From the NCBI RefSeq assembly GCF_024435355.1, contig NZ_JAMJWG010000020.1, positions 123,845-187,844 of the forward strand: 64,000 bases of DNA, written 5' to 3'. The number at the start of each line of letters is the position of its first letter. Positions within the stretch are counted from its first letter, which is position 1. Source of the DNA: Streptomyces odontomachi. Its GTDB lineage: Bacteria > Actinomycetota > Actinomycetes > Streptomycetales > Streptomycetaceae. Made by a program: the position numbers and the translations under genes. Under the pieces are notes generated by a model. It ran no database searches. It was not told where the DNA came from and was given only the letters and a program-made list of their open reading frames with translations. This document shows, in pieces, positions 55,447-62,791 of the stretch.

Positions 55447-56658
55447 TCATCTCCGGTCGGCGTCCCCGGCCATCCGAGCCTCGAGGTGGACGCCGACCGC
55501 CACGGTGCACGCCGCGACCAGGCCCGCCAGCGGCACCGCCCAGTGCCGCGCGAGCGTGGCCGCCAGGACCAGCACCGCGCCGCACGGCAGCACCAGCTGC
55601 TGGGGAGTGCTGCGCTTGAAGTGGCGGCTGTGCACCCACCACACCGTCACCATGTACAGGGCCGTCGGCGCGGTCACCGCGAAGGAGGCCGCCGGGGGCG
55701 TGAGGTCCGTGTGGTGGGTCACCTGCTCCACGGCCACCTCGATGCCCGCACCGATCGCCGCGGCCGAACCGAAGATCACGTAGTGCCCGTAGCCCCACCA
55801 GAACGGCTGGCTGCCCTCGGCCAGGTACTCGTGGATCGGCGCGGCGAAGTAGATCCAGAACGCCGCGAAGACGATGACGAGGCCTCCGGCCGCGATCGGC
55901 AGCAGCTCGCCGAGGACCGCCGACTCGGCCAGGGCCGACTGGACCGCGACGGTGGCGGCGGCGATGCTCTCCCCCAGCACGATGATCGTGAACAGTCCGT
56001 ACCGCTCCGAGATGTGGTGCGGGTGCCAGGGCGTGCGGTGCGCCCGCTCGGCGAAGGCCGGCACCGCCAGCTCCACCACGGCCAGCGGCCCGAACCCCCA
56101 GAGCCAGACGTCGGCCGGCAGCAACAGCAGCCCGACCCAGCCGAGCTGCACCACGACCAGGCCGGCGGCGTAGCGCACGGCCGTCCGCCGGGCGGGGCCC
56201 CGTTCCCCGTGGGCGGCGCGCAGCCACTGGAGGGTCAGCACCAGGCGCATGATCAGGTAGCCGGCCACCGCCAGCGAGTAGTCCGCGTGTTCGAAGGCGC
56301 GGGGGATCCCGGCGGCCAGCACCAGGACCCCGGCGATCTGCACCAGCGTCGCCACGCGGTAGGGCACGTCGTCGCAGTCGTAGGCGGAGGCGAACCAGGT
56401 GAAGTTCATCCAGGCCCACCAGATCGCGAAGAACACGATCACGTACTGGGTGATGCCGTGGACCGGGTGACCCGTGGTGACGGCGTGCACCAGCCGGCCG
56501 CCGGCCTGCGAGACCGCCACCACGAAACACAGGTCGAAGAAGAGCTCCAGCGGTGTGGCCGCCCGGTGCTCCTCGTCACGCGCCCGTGCCCGCATCGGCG
56601 ACATCAGCCGCGCGCGATGGCCGTGCCCGACGCCGCCCCTGCCCGCACTTTCGCTCAT
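55447..56658 (-). CDS. Low temperature requirement protein A (LtrA) family membrane protein
   Basis: 403 residues from the ATG at 56658; a TTG or GTG upstream adds only a short tail. The LtrA signature ATPLELFFDLCFVVAVSQ opens the first of about ten membrane spans, and FFAIWWAWMNFTWFASAYD, ISERYGLFTIIVLGESI and AAFWIYFAAP follow in family order. The name comes from a cold-growth phenotype in Listeria, and the molecular role is unknown. It is on the same strand as the uraD operon but is separated by the operator, so it is probably its own unit, upstream of it. Confidence 0.92.
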   Translation of the reverse strand: MSESAGRGGVGHGHRARLMSPMRARARDEEHRAATPLELFFDLCFVVAVSQAGGRLVHAVTTGHPVHGITQYVIVFFAIWWAWMNFTWFASAYDCDDVPYRVATLVQIAGVLVLAAGIPRAFEHADYSLAVAGYLIMRLVLTLQWLRAAHGERGPARRTAVRYAAGLVVVQLGWVGLLLLPADVWLWGFGPLAVVELAVPAFAERAHRTPWHPHHISERYGLFTIIVLGESIAAATVAVQSALAESAVLGELLPIAAGGLVIVFAAFWIYFAAPIHEYLAEGSQPFWWGYGHYVIFGSAAAIGAGIEVAVEQVTHHTDLTPPAASFAVTAPTALYMVTVWWVHSRHFKRSTPQQLVLPCGAVLVLAATLARHWAVPLAGLVAACTVAVGVHLEARMAGDADRR

Positions 56659-56717
56659 CACCCCACAGTCCCCGGGCGTGCCGTCGCACACACCTGGGCC
56701 GGCGCGGAAATACCCCG

Positions 56718-57116
56718 TCAGTCCTTCGGCCGCGGGCGCTCGGCGCCCTGTGCGGCGTTCTCCCTGTTCAGGTAGTTGTAAATGGTGAAGCGGCTGACGC
56801 CGAGCGCGGTCGCGACGGTCTCCACGCCGTGCCGCACGGCGAACGCGCCCCGCGCTTCCAGGCTCCCTACGATCCGTTGCTTCGTCTTGCGGTCGAGTGC
56901 GGCGAGGGGCCTGCCGTGCTCACGTTCCAGGGCGGCGAGGATACGGTCCAGGGAGTCGGCCAGTTGGGGCAGCCGGACGGCGACGACGTCGTGGCCCTGC
57001 CAGGCGAGGCGCACATCGTCCGGGCCGGCCTCGGCCAGCGGCAGCAACTCCCCGCCCATGGCGTCCACCAGCGGTTTCACCGCCCTGACGAAGGGGTCGT
57101 CGGCGAGCGAGGTCAT
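56718..57116 (-). CDS. DauR-type helix-turn-helix regulator, short form
   Basis: 132 residues. The C-terminal HTH of the DauR type is clear: ALDRKTKQRIVGSLEARGAF, VRHGVETVATALG and SRFTIYNYLNR. The N-terminal half (about 1-60) is a short sensor-like part, LPQLADSLDRILAALERE, without the PAS-like domain of full-length DauR/YheO proteins (about 220 residues). Its ATG overlaps the stop of the upstream thiamine-binding-like gene (ATGA). It probably controls that gene or the downstream purine genes, but no site is evident. The location between the transhydrogenase and LtrA genes gives no further clue. Confidence 0.8.
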   Translation of the reverse strand: MTSLADDPFVRAVKPLVDAMGGELLPLAEAGPDDVRLAWQGHDVVAVRLPQLADSLDRILAALEREHGRPLAALDRKTKQRIVGSLEARGAFAVRHGVETVATALGVSRFTIYNYLNRENAAQGAERPRPKD

Positions 57117-57394
57117 GGCCGGCCGCCCTCGCCGGACTCGCCGTCATCGGTCTGCTCCTGGATGACGTTGACCTGGAGCGAGACACGGGTGGCGCCGGCC
57201 TGGAGGGTGCGGTTCAGCAGCGTGCCGATCGCGTCGAGCACCGCCGGGGCGTCGCCCTCCACCGTGTTGCCGAACGGGCCCACGTCCACCGCGTCGAGAT
57301 CGGCGTCCTGAATGACCTCGCGGGCGACCAGCGCGTGGGACGGCGGTTCGTCCAGGTCGAAGGGCTCGGTCGTGAAATCGACGGTCAGTCGCAT
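57113..57394 (-). CDS. Thiamine-binding-like (MTH1187/YkoF) protein
   Basis: 93 residues. A single ferredoxin-like domain of the MTH1187/YkoF type (UPF0045), as suggested by RLTVDFTTEPFDLDEPPSHA, DLDAVDVGPFGNTVEGDAPAV and GATRVSLQVNVI. Relatives bind thiamine or its analogues as tetramers. No transporter or thiamine gene is near, so its cargo is uncertain. It is coupled to the DauR-type HTH gene by an ATGA overlap, an arrangement that suggests ligand sensing for that regulator. The last 12 residues are a Gly/Glu tail. Confidence 0.75.
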   Translation of the reverse strand: MRLTVDFTTEPFDLDEPPSHALVAREVIQDADLDAVDVGPFGNTVEGDAPAVLDAIGTLLNRTLQAGATRVSLQVNVIQEQTDDGESGEGGRP

Positions 57395-57456
57395 CAGGTG
57401 ACCCTAACGGAGGCGGGCGGGGGCCGGTGTGGCGGCCCTGCCGCCCGCTGGTGAAG

Positions 57457-57485
57457 CGGCCCCGCGCCGACGTGGCGCGGGGCCG
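57457..57485 (-). terminator. Terminator of the transhydrogenase operon
   Basis: CGGCCCCGCGCC (57457-57468) pairs perfectly with GGCGCGGGGCCG (57474-57485) around a GACGT loop, starting 15 nt after the pntB stop (57500, minus strand). Confidence 0.8.
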
Positions 57486-57499
57486 GATGACGCGGGCGG

Positions 57500-58885
57500 T
57501 CACAGCGCCTTGAGTTCCTCCGTCACCTCCAGCACCGACTTCTTCGCGTCACCGAAGAGCATCGTCGTCCGGTCGGCGTAGAAGAGCGGGTTGTCGATGC
57601 CGGCGAACCCGCTGTTCATCGAGCGCTTGAGCACGATCACCTGCCGGGACTCGTCCACGTTCAGGATCGGCATCCCGTGGATCGGGCTCGACGGATCCGT
57701 GCGCGCCGCGGGGTTGGTGACGTCGTTCGCGCCGATCACCAGGGTGACGTCGGTGCGCGCGAACTCGTCGTTGATCTCGTCCATCTCCTTGAGCGCGTCG
57801 TAGGCGACGTCGGCCTCGGCGAGCAGCACGTTCATGTGACCGGGCATGCGTCCGGCGACCGGATGGATCGCGTACTTGACCTCGACGCCCTTGGCCTGGA
57901 GCAGCTTGGCCATGTCCTTGACGGCGTGCTGGGCCTGGGCGACCGCCATGCCGTAGCCGGGCACGACGATGACCTGCGCGGCGTAGGCCATCTGGATCGC
58001 CGCGTCGGACGCCGAGGTGGACCGCACGGTGCGGGCCTCCTCCCCGTCGCCGCCCGAGGCGAGGGCGCCGCCTCCGCCGAAGCCGCCGGCGACGATCGCC
58101 GGGATCGTCCGGTTCATGGCCACGGCCATCTGGTTCGTCAGGATCGAACCGGACGCTCCGACGATCATGCCGGCGACGATCATCGCCGTGTTGTCCAGCG
58201 CCAGGCCGGCCGCCGCTGCCGAGAGCCCGGTCAGCGCGTTCAGCAGCGAGATGACGACGGGCATGTCGGCGCCACCGATCGGTATCACGACCATCACGCC
58301 GAGGACCGCGGCGAGCACCAGCAGCAGGATCACCCACACCTGCGCCGCGCCGCCCAGCCCGGCCACCACGGCACACGCGACCGAGGCGGCCAGCAGCAGC
58401 GCGTTGACGCCCTGTTGGGCCTTGCCCAGGCCCATCGGCCGGCCGGGCAGGATCTCCTGGAGCTTGCCGAAGGCGACCAGCGAGCCCCAGAAGGAGACCG
58501 AGCCGACGAGCGCGGCGAACATCGACGCGATCACGACATGGCCGGGGGTGCCGGTGAAACCGTCCGAGGTGCGGAACTCCGACCAGGCGATCAGCGCCAC
58601 CGCCCCGCCGCCGACCCCGTTGAACAACGCCACCATCTGCGGCATCGCGGTCATCTTGACGCGCCGGGCGGAGGGCACGCCGAGCACGGTGCCCACGATC
58701 AGGCCCACGACGATCAGCACCCAGTTGTGGTCGACCCGCAGCAGGGTGGCGACCACGGCGACCACCATGCCGGCCGCCGCGATCTTGTTGCCGCGCACCG
58801 CGGTCTTCGGCCCGGTCAGGCCGGACAGGCCGTAGATGAACAGCGCGAAAGCGATGATGTAGAGGACGCGTACCAGGGTGTCCAT
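57500..58885 (-). CDS. pntB: NAD(P) transhydrogenase subunit beta
   Basis: 461 residues. Nine or so membrane spans (about 5-275) form the beta half of the proton channel, and the C-terminal NADP(H)-binding domain III follows with VIVVPGYGMAVAQAQHAV and IHPVAGRMPGHMNVLLAEADV. The linker has RTVRSTSASDAAIQMAYAAQ. It couples proton entry to hydride transfer from NADH to NADP. Its ATG shares one base with the stop of the middle subunit (TGATG). It is the last gene of the pnt operon, and a strong hairpin follows. Confidence 0.96.
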   Translation of the reverse strand: MDTLVRVLYIIAFALFIYGLSGLTGPKTAVRGNKIAAAGMVVAVVATLLRVDHNWVLIVVGLIVGTVLGVPSARRVKMTAMPQMVALFNGVGGGAVALIAWSEFRTSDGFTGTPGHVVIASMFAALVGSVSFWGSLVAFGKLQEILPGRPMGLGKAQQGVNALLLAASVACAVVAGLGGAAQVWVILLLVLAAVLGVMVVIPIGGADMPVVISLLNALTGLSAAAAGLALDNTAMIVAGMIVGASGSILTNQMAVAMNRTIPAIVAGGFGGGGALASGGDGEEARTVRSTSASDAAIQMAYAAQVIVVPGYGMAVAQAQHAVKDMAKLLQAKGVEVKYAIHPVAGRMPGHMNVLLAEADVAYDALKEMDEINDEFARTDVTLVIGANDVTNPAARTDPSSPIHGMPILNVDESRQVIVLKRSMNSGFAGIDNPLFYADRTTMLFGDAKKSVLEVTEELKAL

Positions 58886-59199
58886 CAGTCGCCCTCCTTC
58901 CTGCCGCCGGGCCGGGTCTTGAACATCCCGAGCATCCGGTCGGTCACCAGGAAGCCGCCGACCACGTTGATGGTGCCGAACGCGATGGCGACGACCAGGA
59001 CGATCGAGTCCAGCACGGACGGGTCCTTCAGCTCGCCCAGCAGGGTCAGGCCGCCCAGCAGCACGATGCCGTGGATCGCGTTGGTGCCGGACATCAGCGG
59101 GGTGTGCAGGGTGTTCGGCACCTTGGAGATGACGGCGAACCCGACGAACCCGGCCAGCACCAGGATCGCGATATTGGCGGTCAGACTGTCCGCATCCAT
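58885..59199 (-). CDS. pntAB: NAD(P) transhydrogenase subunit alpha 2 (membrane part)
   Basis: 104 residues with three to four membrane spans (TANIAILVLAGFVGFAVISK, GIVLLGGLTLLG, IVLVVAIAFGTINVVGGFLV), matching the C-terminal membrane portion of E. coli PntA. In actinobacteria the alpha subunit is split into a soluble and a membrane polypeptide, as here. The motif SKVPNTLHTPLMSGTNAIHG is highly conserved. It overlaps both neighbours by one base (TGATG), which ensures equal translation of the three subunits. Confidence 0.95.
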   Translation of the reverse strand: MDADSLTANIAILVLAGFVGFAVISKVPNTLHTPLMSGTNAIHGIVLLGGLTLLGELKDPSVLDSIVLVVAIAFGTINVVGGFLVTDRMLGMFKTRPGGRKEGD

Positions 59200-60317
59200 C
59201 AGGACTCCTCCTTTGCGACCCTGGTGACACACGACTTGGCCAGGACCTCGTCGGACCAGTCGGGCGCGACGGCGCCCGCCTCGTCGAGCATCAGCCCCAG
59301 GAGCGCAGCGACGTTGCGCGCGTACAGCTCCGAGGCGTGTTCCGGCATCGTCGCCGGCAGGTTGAGCGGCGCGGCGATGGTGACGTCGTGCCTCACCACG
59401 ACCTCGCCCGGCTCGGTCAGCTCGCAGTTCCCTCCCATCTCGCCGGCCAGGTCGACGACGACGCTGCCCGGCCGCATGCCCTTGACCGCCTCCGCCGTGA
59501 CCAGCGTGGGCGCCTTCCGGCCCGGCACCAGCGCGGTGGTGATGACGACGTCGAATCCGGTGATCGCCTCCTCCAGGCGCCGCTGCTGCTCGGCACGCTC
59601 CTCGTCGGTCAGCTCGCGGGCGTAACCGCCCTCGCCGGCCGCCGAGATCCCCAGATCAAGCCACTGGGCTCCCAGTGACCGCACTTGTTCGGCCACTTCG
59701 GGGCGGACGTCGTAGCCGGTGGTGCGGGCGCCGAGCCGCTTGGCGGTGGCCAGCGCCTGGAGGCCCGCCACGCCCACGCCCAGCACCAGCGCGGTCGCCG
59801 GCTTCACGGTGCCCGCCGCCGTCGTCAGCATCGGGAAGAACCGCGTGGAGCGCTCGGCGGCGAGCAGGACGGCCTTGTAGCCGGCCACGTTCGCCTGCGA
59901 GGACAGCGCGTCCATCGACTGGGCGCGGGAGATCCGCGGCACGGACTCCATCGCGAAGCCGGCGACGCCGGCCTGGCGCAGCGCCTCGATCGTCTCCGGA
60001 GCGGTCAGCGGTGCGAGGAAGCCGACCAGCGTGGTCCCGGAGCGCAGTTTCCCGATCTCCTCGGCGGTCGGCGGGGTGACCTTGACCACCACGTCGCACT
60101 CCCACGGATCGCCGATGGTCGCGCCCGCGGCCACGAAGAGGTCGTCGGGGATGAGGGCGTCGAGTCCGGCGCCGGACTCGACGACGATCCCGCCGCACCG
60201 TTCGAGGAGTTTTTCGATCACCTTCGGTACCAGGGCAACCCGGCGCTCGCCGGCGCCCCGTTCGCGGGGCACCCCCACGGTCGCGCTGCGGGGACGCTGC
60301 ACAGTCTCAGCGCTCAT
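59199..60317 (-). CDS. pntAA: NAD(P) transhydrogenase subunit alpha 1 (NAD-binding part)
   Basis: 372 residues from the ATG at 60317, which has AAGGA six bases upstream. Soluble domain I, related to alanine dehydrogenase: GVPRERGAGERRVALVPKVI at the start, SRAQSMDALSSQANVAGYKA, the NAD motif VLGVGVAGLQALATAKRLG and RPEVAEQVRSLGA. It binds NAD(H) on the cytoplasmic face of the complex. First gene of the three-gene pnt operon. It diverges from hydroxypyruvate isomerase over 576 bp, so the palindromes near the latter (60631-60666) are about 315 bp from its start and probably do not control it. Confidence 0.95.
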   Translation of the reverse strand: MSAETVQRPRSATVGVPRERGAGERRVALVPKVIEKLLERCGGIVVESGAGLDALIPDDLFVAAGATIGDPWECDVVVKVTPPTAEEIGKLRSGTTLVGFLAPLTAPETIEALRQAGVAGFAMESVPRISRAQSMDALSSQANVAGYKAVLLAAERSTRFFPMLTTAAGTVKPATALVLGVGVAGLQALATAKRLGARTTGYDVRPEVAEQVRSLGAQWLDLGISAAGEGGYARELTDEERAEQQRRLEEAITGFDVVITTALVPGRKAPTLVTAEAVKGMRPGSVVVDLAGEMGGNCELTEPGEVVVRHDVTIAAPLNLPATMPEHASELYARNVAALLGLMLDEAGAVAPDWSDEVLAKSCVTRVAKEES

Positions 60318-60893
60318 GTACACATCCTTGCGATTGCACTGCCGTACCTCCAACATCGCAAAACGGGTGTCTTCGGGCCCGACCGGTCGCGCCGGCAGAC
60401 GTACGCGTCGCCGGCCCGACGGCCGGCCGGGCCGGCCCAACGCCCTTCAAGGGGGATGGGTGGCGTCGACCCGGTGACGACGGCGCCGGGCAAAGGCTAT
60501 GCGCCACCGCCGCGCCGCGCCCGGAACTCCGGCCGCACTGGCCGAAGGCCCCCTGCGCCCTGGAGGCCCTCTTGACAGGCTCGGACCCGCCGCGGGCCCC
60601 TTGACATCGCCAGAGCCCGGCGGCACTCTTTTCCGTAAAGTAGAAGAATTATTCCGTATTACGGAAGTCGTGGGACGAACAAAGATATCCGCGTCGAGCG
60701 CAGAAAGGCAATGCCCGGCAGCGCTTGTGCCGGACAACGGCACAGGTCGGACACCCCGCACACGCCGGTTGCACGCGCCGGGCACAGGCCGCCCACCCCC
60801 GCAGGACAACCAGACGGCACCTGCACGTCGAAGGACGCGCAGGCCCCGAACAGACGTACCGCAGGCCCGAATCCGAAGGAGCGCCGCCCTCTC
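60318..60893. other. 576-bp divergent control region of pnt and hydroxypyruvate isomerase
   Basis: No gene supported. Two TTGAC boxes (near 60571 and at 60601-60606) and the paired inverted repeats at 60631-60666 lie on the isomerase side. The leader from there to the ATG at 60894 would be about 230 nt. No riboswitch motif is recognised. Confidence 0.55.
60631..60666. promoter_or_regulatory. Two TTCCG-N5-CGGAA boxes before hydroxypyruvate isomerase
   Basis: A perfect TTCCG-TATTA-CGGAA box (60652-60666; arms extend to TTCCGTA/TACGGAA) follows a degenerate one, TTCCG-TAAAG-TAGAA (60631-60645). Their starts are exactly 21 bp apart, two helical turns, as expected for a protein binding both on one DNA face. 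TTGACA at 60601 lies upstream. Confidence 0.65.
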
Positions 60894-61784
60894 ATGGCTC
60901 CCCTCCCTGAGCCCCTCCCGCCCGAAGACGCCGCGCCGGACGGGGGCCCGTACACCGGCCACCGCTTCGATGTGAACCTGTCCATCCTCTTCACCGAGCT
61001 ACCGCTTCTCCAGCGCCCGGCGGCGGCAGCGGCTGCCGGCTTCACCGCCGTCGAGCTGTGGTGGCCCTGGGTCGACGCACCGGTGCCGCCGCGCGGTGAA
61101 CTGGAGGCGTTGCGCGGGGCCATCGAGGACGCGGGGGTGCGCCTGGTCGGCCTGAACTTCTACGCGGGCCGGCTGCCGGGACCCGACCGGGGCGCGCTGT
61201 CGGTGCCCGGCGCCGAGTCCGAGAGGTTCCGCGACAACATCGACGTGGCGGCCGACTTCGCCGACTCCCTGGGCTGCCGCGCGCTGAACGCGCTGTACGG
61301 CAATCGCGTCGAGGGCGTGGACCCCGGCGAGCAGGACGCCCTCGCGCTGGTGAACCTCCGGCTCGCGGCCCGCGCCGCGGACCGCATCGGCGCCACCCTG
61401 CTCATCGAGGCCCTCAACCGCCCCGAGTCACCGCACTACCCGCTCGTCAGCGCACCGCAGGCCGTCCAGATCGTCGAGCAGGTGAACGAGACGACCGGAC
61501 TGGACAACACGCGCTTCCTGATGGACCTCTACCACCTGTCCATGAACGGCGAGGACCTGCCCGCGGTCATCGACCGGTACGCGGCGCTGACCGGTCATGT
61601 GCAGATCGCGGACGACCCGGGCCGGGGCGCGCCCGGCACCGGCGCGCTGCCGCTCGGCGAGCTGCTCGGGCGGCTGCGCACGGCGGGCTACGACGGCTGG
61701 ATCGGGTTGGAGTACAAGCCCGGGGACCGGCCGAGCGCCGAGGCGTTCAACTGGCTGCCCGGACCGGCGCGCGCGGCACGCTGA
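60894..61784 (+). CDS. hyi: Hydroxypyruvate isomerase
   Basis: 296 residues from the ATG at 60894, with AAGGAG upstream; earlier in-frame ATGs give an unrelated tail. The xylose-isomerase-like TIM barrel is shown by DVNLSILFTELPLLQRPAAA, AVELWWPW, GLNFYAG and NALYGNR. Metal and active-site residues appear as Glu172 (LLIEALNR), Asp211 and His214 (MDLYHLSMNGE), Gln237 (HVQIAD) and Glu273 (IGLEYKPGD), the Hyi pattern. It interconverts hydroxypyruvate and tartronate semialdehyde in glyoxylate use. The reductase follows 54 bp downstream in the same direction. Glyoxylate carboligase, normally nearby, is not within the window. Confidence 0.93.
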   Translation: MAPLPEPLPPEDAAPDGGPYTGHRFDVNLSILFTELPLLQRPAAAAAAGFTAVELWWPWVDAPVPPRGELEALRGAIEDAGVRLVGLNFYAGRLPGPDRGALSVPGAESERFRDNIDVAADFADSLGCRALNALYGNRVEGVDPGEQDALALVNLRLAARAADRIGATLLIEALNRPESPHYPLVSAPQAVQIVEQVNETTGLDNTRFLMDLYHLSMNGEDLPAVIDRYAALTGHVQIADDPGRGAPGTGALPLGELLGRLRTAGYDGWIGLEYKPGDRPSAEAFNWLPGPARAAR

Positions 61785-61838
61785 CACGCCGCCCGTCGCC
61801 CCTTGACACGGCACCCCATCGCACCGGAAGGCACCCAC

Positions 61839-62756
61839 ATGAGCAGCACTGTCGCGGGCCCCGCCGGGTCCGACCGGCCCTCGGTGGCCTGGATCGGCCT
61901 CGGCATCATGGGCTCCCCCATGGCCGAGAACCTGATCAAGGCCGGATACCCCGTCACCGGGTACACCCTGGAGCCCGAGAAGCTCCAGCGGCTGGCCACC
62001 GCGGGCGGCACGGCGGCCGGTTCGGTCGCCGAAGCGGTACGGGACGCCGATGTGATCATCACCATGGTGCCCGCCTCCCCGCAGGTCGAGGCCGTCGCCT
62101 ACGGTCCCGACGGCATCCTGGAGAACGCCCGGCCCGGAACGCTGCTGATCGACATGTCGTCGATCACCCCGGGCACCTCGGTGGCGCTGGCCGAGGCCGC
62201 CGCCGCGAAGGGCGTCCGGGTCCTGGACGCGCCCGTCTCCGGGGGCGAGGCCGGCGCGATCGAGGCGGTGCTGTCCATCATGGTCGGCGGCGACCAGGCC
62301 GACTTCGACGTGGCCCGACCCCTCTTCGACGCGCTGGGCAAGACCGTGGTGCACTGCGGCCCGCACGGCGCCGGCCAGACGGTGAAGGCCGCCAACCAGC
62401 TCATCGTCGCCGTCAACATCCAGGCGTGCGCCGAGGCCGTGGTCTTCCTGGAGAAGTCCGGGGTGGACCTGCCGGCGGCGCTGGACGTGCTCGGCGGTGG
62501 CCTGGCCGGCTCCACCGTGCTGGCCCGCAAGCGGGACAACTTCCTGCGCCGCGACTTCGCACCGGGTTTCCGCATCGACCTGCACCACAAGGACATGGGC
62601 ATCGTCACGGACGCGGCACGCGCGGTCGGCGCGGCCATCCCGGCGGGCGCACTGGTCGCCCAGCTGGTCGCGGCGCTGCGCGCCCAGGGCGACGGCGGCC
62701 TCGACCACTCCGCCCTGCTGCGCGCGGTGGAACGCCTGTCGGCACCGGCGGCCTGA
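61839..62756 (+). CDS. glxR: 2-Hydroxy-3-oxopropionate (tartronate semialdehyde) reductase
   Basis: 305 residues from the ATG at 61839, with GGAAGG upstream. Beta-hydroxyacid dehydrogenase family: NAD motif WIGLGIMGSPMAENLIKAGY, VIITMVPASPQVE, the substrate motif DAPVSGGEAGAIEA, and the catalytic lysine in GQTVKAANQLIVA. KDMGIVTDAARAVGA near the end is typical of tartronate semialdehyde reductases. It reduces tartronate semialdehyde to D-glycerate, which enters glycolysis after phosphorylation. Operon with hyi, probably under the double TTCCG-N5-CGGAA boxes. It is convergent with the WD40 gene, whose stop is 36 bp away. Confidence 0.94.
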   Translation: MSSTVAGPAGSDRPSVAWIGLGIMGSPMAENLIKAGYPVTGYTLEPEKLQRLATAGGTAAGSVAEAVRDADVIITMVPASPQVEAVAYGPDGILENARPGTLLIDMSSITPGTSVALAEAAAAKGVRVLDAPVSGGEAGAIEAVLSIMVGGDQADFDVARPLFDALGKTVVHCGPHGAGQTVKAANQLIVAVNIQACAEAVVFLEKSGVDLPAALDVLGGGLAGSTVLARKRDNFLRRDFAPGFRIDLHHKDMGIVTDAARAVGAAIPAGALVAQLVAALRAQGDGGLDHSALLRAVERLSAPAA

Positions 62757-62791
62757 CCCCCGCCGGTGCCGACTCTCGTGTGCCACGCCCG

